From the NCBI RefSeq assembly GCF_043290135.1, contig NC_134701.1:202187101-202251100 (forward strand): 64,000 nt of DNA, given 5' to 3'. Shown piece after piece: positions 55,400-64,000 of the stretch. The DNA is from Rhipicephalus microplus. Taxonomy: Eukaryota; Arthropoda; Arachnida; Ixodida; Ixodidae. The first letter of the stretch is position 1. Each line of letters starts with the position of its first letter. Both the position numbers and the translations under genes were made by a program. The notes under the pieces are model-generated. The model worked only from the letters and a program-made list of their open reading frames with translations. It was not told the origin of the DNA and made no database searches.

Positions 55400-56850
55400 C
55401 ACAACGAGCTCCGCAATACCAGCGGGAACATGCCGGGAAGACAGGAAAAGAGACCAAGAGAAAGGTGATGAAAACCGAAAAAAGAAAGGCGCCCCCTCAG
55501 TCATCTGTAGAAGCAGCTGTTTACGTAGCAGCCACACCAGCAGTGCCAGCCCTTCGCAAGTCAGAGCTGCCAGAACACCAACACCCACATCCCAAAACAG
55601 CAGTTATTGAAAAAGCAACCAGATTCTGCGTTGGAAGCTGGCTGAAACGCAAGGCCAAGAAAGCCTGTTCGAATGCCGCCGACTCCAACACTCCTGTCAA
55701 GTTATTCTCGGCTGGCACTATCGATACACACGCATCAAATTGCCCACAAAACGAGGCACAGACGTGTTCACCCAGCAAAGAACAGTCGCCTTGCAACACC
55801 ACAACTGCATCTGCTCTCCCTCATGTACAAGCCGCTGATGAAAAAAAAAAGCGCCCGAGTATGTAGCCAATGTGCCGTTTACTTCAGTCCCAAGTGCTAC
55901 AAAACCTGCGAGCGAGCGCTCGTTGCTTCCCTGCTCCCGTCCTCGCCCACTGCTCAACCAGCAGCGTGACTGCGCCTGTGCCGGGCCGGCGGCAAACGAG
56001 CTAGGTGATAAGCTCATCTTTCGACCACTCGGGAAGAAATAAAGTTTCCTGGCAGGGGTGTTGTCGGATTCCTTCTGGTTTTCCGGCCACTCGACGCATA
56101 GGAACGATTGTGTGGCACGATCTGCGACACGAGGGTGATGTGCAAGAGCCTCAGTATATAAACACCTGCGTCGGCGGTTGCACGGCTTTGACCAATACAT
56201 CGGCACGGAGGACATCGCGGCCATTATCACTTCGGACGCTTCCATCGTGTCATGTGCGCACCGGGACAGGTGCCTCACGCTGACATTCGAGGGTGCTGAA
56301 GCAGCATCGAGTGCGACCATGGCTGCCACAGCCCCTTCAGGATCCCCACTGCGAAAGTTTCGGCCACACTAATGCGACCTGGTTGCGCGACGAGCGCTCC
56401 CTCCAATGAGGTGGCAGCCACTGCAAAAGATACCATGACATCCCCACGCTGCCTCAACTGCAGGAGAAACCACCCAGCGGATGGGCCGCGCAGATCTTCC
56501 TGGCAGATTCAGCGCGAGGCCTCCGCCATCGTAGCTTCTACGGATGGCCCCTTTACATGCCACCAAACATTGGAGCAAGCAAGAACCGCTGTCAACAACA
56601 TCGATAAGCGGGGCAGTGCGGTGGTTATGAAAGACCGATCGTTCTGGGATGCAGTCGCCGGTACCGCCACAATGGCTTAGGAAACCACCCTGCAGCCTTC
56701 TCGAGCTTGACACCACCCTCTTCTTCGACTCCACCGGCCTCCTCCATTGACCCGAAGGACATGATGATAGCCGCACTTGCTGCGGTAGTTCTTGCAGTGC
56801 TCGCAAAATTTCCAGCTGACTCTCCGGTGCATGGATTATGAGCTCTCACC
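55400..56850 (+). pseudogene. decayed ORF1-like (Gag-like) region of a tick non-LTR element
   Basis: Three blocks in order: a Ser/Pro-rich N-terminal frame (55465-55866, MMKTEKRKAPPQSSVEAAV); a segment near 55990-56040 reading GDKLIFRPLGKK, which I recognise as the start of the conserved ORF1 core in tick I-like elements; and LHGFDQYIGTEDIAAIITSD near 56180. A C-terminal SPRCLNCRRNHPADG block at 56440-56490 resembles the last zinc finger plus the QxQREA helix (WQIQREASAI), with Cys residues lost. Stops and shifts separate the blocks, and no ORF2 follows. It is unrelated at sequence level to the other ORF1s here. Confidence 0.5.
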
Positions 56851-57189
56851 TACGGATTCTCACCTACGCCATCTCACCTACGGATTAGCCCCCTGAAGCG
56901 GTGCTGCCATCGGGGTCAACCAGACTTAGTACGTGAGTTCACAAGACCTCGATCTGCTTCTTGTGCCCGTGTTAAACCATGTACATCACTCATGCCGCGG
57001 CTTTCTCGTTGGCTTTCGCGGTCGGCTGCGTGTTGTGTTGGTTCGGGCGCGTGCTGATGGAGGTGGATCTGAGGTGTCCTATTTTACTTTTATTTTTATT
57101 GCGATAGCCATTGTATGGACATTCTAGGTTGGTTTTTGCGTCAGCGTCGGCGTTATGACCGTGTATGTATACGTACCTATATATATGAA

Positions 57190-57709
57190 AACTCAAGGAA
57201 GAAAAAAAAATTGTCCCCATATGGGCATGTTTCACTGCCAATGTCGTCGAAAGACGACAGTCTTGTGTCTACAGAGAGTGAACGAAACGTTTGTTTGGTG
57301 TTATGCGTGAGAAAATCGGTGAATTGTTTTGTGGGGGCGCTGCGTTAGCGAGTTTCGATCCGCGCAGCGAAGGCGAATGAGCACGTCGAGGCACGTTAGA
57401 CGCGAGCGCTATCTAAGAGTTACCTTCGAAAACGAAAGAAGACGTTCGCGCCCGTCTTGGAGGCGATAATGTGTAGAACGCAAAGTGACGGACAGGTGAC
57501 ACCCCAGTGTCATCTTAGCAAAGCGTTGGATACACTTGTCTTTTTGAGCATTGTGTTGCATTGTCAGCGCAGCGTGATAAACGCTATGGTCCTTAGAATT
57601 ACTTATGTATGCCTTCTCTAGTATAAAGACATACAAAATATGGACGTGTTGTTGTGGTGCCTCAGATATGCGCAATAATTGTCTTTTAATTGACCATCAC
57701 ACAAGTAAA
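57190..57709 (+). repeat. tick repeat family, copy 2 (left part)
   Basis: Begins near TTGTCCCCATATGGGCATG with GCCAATGTCGTCGAAAGACG, then the shared arm blocks. It ends GCGCAATAATTGTCTTTTAA TTGACC. Its expected centre appears only at 59131, after the palindrome and a SINE. These two parts are probably one copy split by later insertion. Confidence 0.65.
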
Positions 57710-57711
57710 AT

Positions 57712-58850
57712 TGGTCCCGTATCTGCATGTAATCTGAAAACGTCGTCTTGCTTGTGGAGAGAGTGAACAAATTATTTATTTGATGTTGTGCGCAAGAAAA
57801 TCGGTGAATGGTATGCCGTAGGCGCTGAGTTTGAGTGCCTCGAGCTTGCAGCGGAGGCGAACGAGCCCATCAAGTCACGTCACGCGTGAGACACGAGCGC
57901 CATCTGGCAGTTTTTTCAGAAAACATGCGCGTGGCCCTGAGACGGGCGTGCGTGCCCCTCTCAGAGGTGATAAGGTGTAGAACGCAAGGCGACGGGCAGG
58001 GGCCACCACCGTGTCTTCTTAGCAAAGCGTTGGAAACACTCACCTTTCCGTGCAAGTGTAGCATGGTCAGCGCCCCGTGATAAGCGCTATGGTCCTTAAA
58101 ATTACTTATGTATGCCTTTTCTAGTAAAACATGAACATGCAGAATAAATACGTGTTGTTATCGTGCCTCAGATATGTGCAATAGTTGCTTTTGAAGACGA
58201 TAGTCTTTCTTGGGGGCCTTCGACACAAAAGTTGTGGTCTGTCTGTCTGTACATTTGTCTGTTTGTCCATTCTTACCGGCACCGGGTACTTGAAACGGCC
58301 GACCCCATCCGCAGTGACCACCAATGTTGCTCAAGGAAGAGCGCTCATGCTTGTGCAATTGTCAATTAGGAACCAATTATTGCGCATGTCTGGCTCACCA
58401 TAACAACATGCATATATTCTACATATGCATATCTTACTAGAAAACGCATACATAAGTAATTTTAAGGACCGTAGCGCTTATCACGCTGCGCTTACCATGC
58501 TTGCATGGAACGGAGAGTGTTTCCAACGCTTTGCCAAGACGAGATGGTGGTAGCATTTACCCGTCGCTTCCCGTTCTACAGCTTATCACCTCTGAGACGG
58601 GTGCGCACGGCCACGCGCTTTGTTTTCCAAGAGAAGCTGCGAGATGGCGCTCATGTCTCACGTGTGACGTGACTTGATGCGCTCGTTCGCCTCCGCTGCA
58701 CGCTTGAGGCACTCTAACGCAGCGGCTCCGGAATACCATTCACCCATTTTCTTGCGCAGAACTTGAAATAAATGTTTTCTTCACTCCCTCCACACGCAAG
58801 ACTATCGACTGTCGACGACATTTGCAGATTACATGCAGATACGGGGCCAA
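57712..58850. mobile_element. 1.1-kb palindromic element of the same repeat family
   Basis: The left arm 57712-58195 and right arm about 58348-58850 are reverse complements at high identity by eye, around a 150-bp centre. The ends read TTGGTCCCGTATCTGCATG on the left and, complemented, TTGGCCCCGTATCTGCATG on the right. The centre holds a short GTCTGTCTGT run. No ORF. The two-arm structure suggests a foldback DNA transposon. TTTTAATTGAC(C/A)ATC-type sequence lies on both sides (57686-57709 and 58854-58878), an imperfect direct repeat of about 24 bp. Confidence 0.7.
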
Positions 58851-58880
58851 TTTTTTTAATTGACAATCGCACACGTAAGA

Positions 58881-59119
58881 TTGATTGATTTGTGGGGTTT
58901 AACGTCCCAAAGCCACCATATGATTATGAGAGACGCCGTAGTGGAGGGCTCCGGAAATTTTGACCACCTGGGGTTCTTTAACGTGCGCCCAAATCTGAGC
59001 ACACGAGCCTCGACATTTCCGCCTCCATCGGAAATGCAGCCGCCGCAGCCGGGATTTGAACCCGCGACCTGCGGGTCAGCAGCCGAGTACCTTAGCCACT
59101 AGACCACCGCGGCGGGGCA
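58881..59119 (-). mobile_element. Ruka-like SINE
   Basis: Minus-strand copy. The plus strand reads TTGATTGATTTGTGGGGTTT to ACTAGACCACCGCGGCGGGG, with complement B box GGGATTTGAACCCGCGACC. The 13-bp target duplication CGCACACGTAAGA is perfect at 58868-58880 and 59120-59132. A young copy. Confidence 0.92.
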
Positions 59120-59130
59120 CGCACACGTAA

Positions 59131-59248
59131 GAGCGCTGATCTTGAGCAACATTGGTGGGTGCTGCGGATGGGGTCGGCCGTTCGGGGTATCGGCTGCTGT
59201 TGTTTAGAATACGCCATTCGCGGTAACGGTGGACAAACAGACAGACAA

Positions 59249-59321
<73 letters not shown>

Positions 59322-59322
59322 A

Positions 59323-59390
<68 letters not shown>

Positions 59391-59475
59391 CAAAGTTTTT
59401 GTGTCGAAGATCCCCAAGAAAGACGATCGTCTTTAAAAACGCTGGAACTTGAGCAATATTGGTGGGTGCTGTGGA
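59131..59475 (+). repeat. tick repeat family, central part with expanded microsatellite
   Basis: Starts GAGCGCTGATCTTGAGCAAC with GTGCTGCGGATGGGGTCGGC, passes into the CAGA run, and resumes with GTGTCGAAGATCCCCAAGAA and GACGATCGTCTTTAAAAACG. It corresponds to the centre of the copy at 52638-53345 (from 53195). A second partial centre (TTGAGCAATATTGGTGGGTG) follows at 59451. Confidence 0.65.
59229..59392 (+). repeat. CAGA tetranucleotide microsatellite
   Basis: About 40 CAGA units with a few AAAC and AAAG variants. Asp-Arg-Gln-Thr and Leu-Ser-Val-Cys repeat frames on the two strands are artefacts. Confidence 0.95.
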
Positions 59476-60059
59476 TGGGGTTGGGCATTTGGGGTATCGT
59501 TTGGTGCGGGGTGCACCTGATGACGCAGCTGCTCCTCACGGGGCGCCGGCGCAAGCAGGCGTTTGGTGTGTAGCGACACCACAGACCCGAGCTAATGGGG
59601 GTTTCGACCTTTCCCATGCCTTGCCATGCGTGGCTGAGTGGTGTCCGGGGAAAAGCCAACGCCGGGTGATTGGACCTTTAAGGCCCGCCGGCAGAGGCAA
59701 CACACCCCTTTGGTTTCGGCTTCAAGTAGGTGGCACCTCTGAGCTGACCCACCCAGGAGAAATCGGCTGTCACCTTTTCCTATATCTCTCTTCTCTCATC
59801 ACCTGCTTTCTCTCACACTTTTTATCTGTCCTGTCGTCTTCTTTTTTCCATTTACTTCCAATTTTCCTGGCGGCAAAGGTTAACCTTGTGCATCATATCT
59901 AGTCTTGGGCATGTATAATTAGCTATAAGTGACAGCGTACGGCTGGCGTCGTGCAGGCTTGTTAAAAAGTCCAGCCTCATCCCCTTGTTGGGCTCCATGA
60001 TGGGTGGTTGGCGCTGTTGCCGAATACACTAATCCTCTTATGGCTTCTTAAACACCCTT

Positions 60060-61203
60060 CAACTTTGATCGGTCTCGTAAAAGAGGCTGCACCGAGTCAA
60101 CTTTTCACTTTTCCGTGCAGAACAAAGTAGCATTCCGAAAGTACCATGTCATCCACAGGGCTAATATACCAGCAAGAAAGCTTTACCTGTTTTTGGTGGC
60201 CAAATACCTCAAAAGAAGATTGGGCCCATGTATGGAGCCTCAAAAATGTCAAGCGCCGATCTTCTCATAAAATAGACTGAAAAAGATCAAATGTCAAAAC
60301 TATAAGAACTAACCAGTATTGGTGAAGCTACGGTTACAATTTGGGCCCACACGTCTCTAAATACTAGTAGAGGGGTAAAATCCGAGGAAGACTTCTTGAA
60401 CTTGAGTGACGAAGAGCTTCTTGAAGGTTTTCAAGATCAAGGTGTGGTAAAGGTTGAAAGAATGGTCATCCGTCGCAACAATTGGGAGAGTCCCACCAAG
60501 GTTCATGTGAAGCGCCCACTTCTCTTCAGGCTGGGTATGTGAAAATAAATGGCAGACCGTACATACCCAACCCCATACGCTATTTCAAATGCCAAAAATT
60601 TGGCCACGCATCTCACACATGTAGAGGCAAAGAAACATGCGCCAAAGGCAGTGCAAACGACCACACTTCCGAGAATTGCACTTCATCTCCATTTTGTACC
60701 AAATGTAAATGTGATCACCCAGTGTACTCGCGATCATGCCAGTTGTGGAAAAATGAATGAGAAATTACTGCTCTGACAATCAACGAAAAGATCTCGTTTT
60801 GTGAAGCACGACAACGGCTGTCTCACTTTTTCCGCAGAAGATACGCCGTTGTGACGCAGTCGGAGGCAGCGTCACAAAGGCCTCAGACATCCGGTTTCTC
60901 GCAAGGTGGTCCTGTTGTGACCCCTTCTTCCCCCTTGGTAGAAGCAGCGTCTGCTGCTCCATCCTTCCCAAATGGCCTACAGACTCTTGTCTCACTGGGC
61001 CCTCAAATAAACCAAACGCCAAGGCCTGAGACCCGTGTCTCAGTGCCCAGCTCTCGACCTTCCATTGCCTTTGACAGAGCGATGGAGGTCGATCCTAAGA
61101 CCCCTGTTTCATCGACACTGAAAGACAAGCGCTCCATTGAGCGCGCCAAACAAGACAAAATAACCATATTGGTTATCACATGTGCCTGTATTACCAGTTC
61201 ATA
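60060..61203 (+). pseudogene. I-like ORF1 (Gag-like), third element
   Basis: The N-terminal part is in several frames (WAHVWSLKNVKRRSS near 60215; ELLEGFQDQGVVKVERMVIR near 60420). The knuckle region in 60482-60760 has CQKFGHASHTC preceded by Tyr-Phe-Lys where CFKC is expected (first Cys lost), then CAKG and a final CTKCKCDHPVYSRSC. A Ser/Pro-rich tail contains PSIAFDRAMEVDPKTPV. Typical of I-clade ORF1p, but of another family than copies 1 and 2. Confidence 0.68.
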
Positions 61204-61275
61204 ATACTGTCACCTATCATCTTTTAATTTAACCAAACAATACCCACTTCTATATTTGCTTAATTTTACTACACG

Positions 61276-63909
61276 ATGGCTTTTATCGTACACTGGAACT
61301 GTAGAGGATAACTACACAATCTGGGTGAGATCAAGGACATTATTAACAAGTTCTCACCAGTGGCAGTCTGCCTCCAGGAGGCAAACATAGGAGCGAAGCA
61401 TCATATTGTCCGTAAGGACAACTGCAAAGCCCTTGAACCAAAAGGAGCTACACTTCCTGAGAGACGGCTCTCAGCTGTCTCTCAGGAGGTGTTGCTATTG
61501 TCGTCCAGGATGGCTATCCTACCGTTATGTTCGATTGAACACATCTTTCGAAGCAGTAGCAGTGACCATTTTATCTTATAAAAACATCACCATTTGTTCA
61601 CTTTACATCCCACCCCACATTCATTGTACCTCCAAAACCCTAAAGAATCTAGTACAAAAGCTACCAAAGCCATTGATTTTAGTAGGGGATTTTAATGCTC
61701 ATTCTACCTTTTGGGGTAGCGACAAAAGTGATCAAAAAAGACATATTGTTGAAGATTTTGTTATGTTCAACAACATCTGAATTTTTAATTAAGGTGCTTC
61801 TACTTACTTTTCAGCAACATCACAGAGATTTAGTTGTTCAGATCTTGCTCTGTGTCGGCCGTGCCTTTTTAGCGATCCTAACTGGGAGGTACCCGACACG
61901 TCATATTGAAGTGACCAGCAACCCTGCATCGACAGACATATACCATCCTATCTAACTTTCTCTAGTAAGCCACACTGGTGGGAACTGCAGTTCACGAACT
62001 GACCGGCTTTTGGGGAAAACGCAAAACTTGAAGAAGTTATCTCATCAGAGGTTTCTATTGAAGAACTGAACAAAAAGTTCGTTGAAGTCATGATTTCAGC
62101 AGCTGAAAAGGCAATACCGCAGTCATCTGGCATTTTACGCAAGAAACTAAACCATTGGTAGACAAGCGAGTGTACCGTCGCCAAAAAACAATAAAATATG
62201 GCCTGGGGCATTCTGCGAAGATAAACCCGTACACCAACTTGATCAATTTCAAACAAGCGAAACCCAGAGACCGGTTTATCCGAAGGCAGGCGGAGAAGGT
62301 GTCATGGCGGAATTAAATGTCATCTATTAACAGCTCAGCCACATATAAACACATCTGGGACAAAGTAAGAAAATTTTAAGGAGAATGCTCGTCTTACACA
62401 ATACCACTCATTACAAGTCAGAACCCACAAACAACATTTCAACACCAGGCTAACCTTTTAGGCGAACACTTTCTTAACGTTTCAAGCTCAGAGAACTACG
62501 AAAACGCATTCCTCATATACAAGAAATCTGCTGAAGAGCAGGTACTGCTGACAAAAAATGCCACATATGAATACTACAAACATCCAATCACCCTACAGGA
62601 ACTAAACAGGGTACTTTAAAAAAAAAACAGCACCAGGCAGTAAGCGTGTACACTACACAATGCTATAGCACACCTATCCCAACCATCGGTAGAAGCACTA
62701 CTTCATTTTATGGCACAATGCCTGGCACTATGCCTGAATATTGAAAAAATGCAATAGTTATCCCGGTAAACCCTTATCCGTCCAAAGTAGCTACAGGCCC
62801 ATTGCGTTAACAAGTTGCCTTGGGAAGCATACGAGAGTATTATAAACATAAGACTTACTTTCATCCTTGAATCTAGACACCTTATAGACTCGCACCAGCG
62901 TGGATACAAGAAGAGCTGTTCCACCACGTATCACCTCGTCAGATTGGAAAACGAAATACGAGACGCATTTCTACAAAAACAATACTGTCTCGCGGCCTTT
63001 TTTGACTTAGAGAAAGCATATGATACCACTTGGTGATATGGGATTCTCAGAGATCTTGCTTACCTGGGCATCCGCGGAAGAACGTTACACTGCTTGTGTG
63101 ATTGTATTTGAAATAGAACATTTCAAGCGCGTCTGGGAACGGTGCTTTCACGAATATTTGTTCAAGAAAATGGTGTACCACAGGGTTGCATCCTCAACAC
63201 CACTCTCTTCATAGTGAAAATGAACTCCATCAATAAGGTCACACCACCCACAATCATGCACTTCATCTGGGTCGATGATTTTCAAATCGTCTGTCATGCA
63301 TTCATTCTATCATCCTGTGAGAGGAAGCTCCAAGTGACAATCAATAAGCTTACAAAATGGACTGAACAAAATGGTTTTTGCTCTTCCCAAAAAACTACCG
63401 CTGCTCTCGTTAAGCAAAAAATAGAACTTTTTCCTGACCCAGTTTTTACTATTAAAAACATCGGGATGCCTGTAAGACAAGAATGTAAATGTCTATGAAT
63501 CACATTTGACCAAAAACACAAGTTTCTTCCGCACATAAACACACTTAAAACAAAATCAAAAAGAGCCCTCATCCTTTTGAAAGTTTTATCCCACAAACTC
63601 TGGGGTTCAGATCGACTTTGCCTGCTACGCATTTACCGTTCCGTCATGCCTAGTGCCTTAGATTATGGTTGCATTGTATATGGCTCAGCACAAGACTCAC
63701 CCGGCACCTGGAGTATCATGTCAGGTGAAAAACCAGGTAAACCTCTCCAGCTCCCCATTAAAATATTTATGTCTCATACATCCACCGTCTTGACCCCGTG
63801 CACAACCTTGGTCTGCGGTTGTCAAATGGCCCTTACAGTACATCACCTGCGTAGAGCCTCTGCGTTAAGTGCACCGAACATCCTTTGTATCATCGAAGAG
63901 TATTACTAA
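61276..63909 (+). pseudogene. I-like ORF2 (APE and RT), third element
   Basis: ATG 61276 gives MAFIVHWNCRG, then TAA, then LHNLGEIKDIINKFSPVAVC and LQEANIG (APE start). LILVGDFNAHSTFWGS lies near 61680 (APE catalytic region). RT: TSCLGK near 62810; motif A FFDLEKAYDTTW followed by a stop at 63034; motif B GVPQGCILNTTLF; motif C WVDDFQIV, with Trp for the usual Tyr/Phe. Then KLTKWTEQNGFCSSQKT, and SALDYGCIVYGSA near 63655. The D-D of motif C remains, but the frames are broken in at least five places. Confidence 0.78.
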
Positions 63910-64000
63910 CCCAGTCATACGTTTTAAGAACAAGGTCATCACCGGAACACACCTGCTGTGACATTACTACAAAGCGTAACTCACCCTTACACTACCTTAC

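Larger units (their letters stand above)
59480..64000 (+). mobile_element. third I-like non-LTR element, 5' UTR to RT, runs off window
   Basis: A GC-richer 5' UTR (about 59500-60050, with GGGGCGCCGGCGCAAGCAGG, CCGGGGAAAAGCCAACGCCG and TTGTTGGGCTCCATGATGGG) resembles the leader of a common tick I-like family as I remember it. ORF1 (60060-61203), ORF2 APE (61276 onward) and RT (to about 63900) follow. All are broken by stops and shifts. RNase H and the 3' end, if present, lie beyond the window. Confidence 0.75.

Noticed and set aside
59076..59659. Asp-Arg-Gln-Thr and Leu-Ser-Val-Cys repeat proteins, and any CRISPR-like reading of the regular spacing
   Set aside because: The run is a CAGA microsatellite with no unique spacers. 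The window is eukaryotic.

Overview
The window looks like repeat-rich intergenic DNA from an ixodid (hard) tick. The evidence is (i) several copies of a tRNA-derived SINE that matches my recollection of the tick Ruka-type SINE, (ii) I-like non-LTR retrotransposons of a kind common in Rhipicephalus, Dermacentor and related genera, and (iii) no bacterial features such as operons, Shine-Dalgarno sites or compact genes. I found no confident host protein-coding gene. Nearly every recognisable coding stretch belongs to a transposable element, and all but one of these are broken.

Layout. 1-15.1 kb: gene-free DNA with a foldback element (4484-5896) split by a 5'-truncated non-LTR fragment, three short palindromic MITE-like hairpins, a non-LTR 3'-UTR fragment and a probable SINE. 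15.1-26.5 kb: a three-layer nest. A Ty3/gypsy gag fragment abuts an I-like non-LTR element (copy 1), which is itself split in its RNase H region by a recent LTR element (20270-25377). 26.5-36.1 kb: gene-free DNA with Ruka-like SINEs and large CA microsatellites. 36.1-41.5 kb: a second, apparently full-length but dead copy of the same I-like family. 42.6-51.2 kb: old SINEs, an I-like element (minus) split by a degenerate gypsy element with 138-bp LTRs (minus), and an RTE fragment (minus) sitting in a diverged minisatellite. 51-59.5 kb: nested SINE and MITE copies, a tick repeat family with a 1.1-kb palindrome, a decayed ORF1-like region and an expanded CAGA microsatellite. 59.5-64 kb: a third, different I-like element running off the window edge.

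The most notable object is the LTR element at 20270-25377. Its two 905-bp LTRs differ at one position that I could find, and it has a perfect 5-bp target-site duplication. It carries an uninterrupted 1008-codon ORF for gag (with a SCAN-like region and a CCHC knuckle), an aspartic protease and a complete integrase (HHCC, D,D35E, GPF module), but no reverse transcriptase or RNase H anywhere in its 3.3-kb interior. It looks like a recently mobile, RT-less gag-PR-IN element that must borrow RT in trans. The gag-PR-IN order resembles Gmr1-type Ty3/gypsy elements, in which integrase precedes RT.

All assignments come from reading motifs and aligning by eye. No database search was run. Element boundaries without a stated target-site duplication are approximate.
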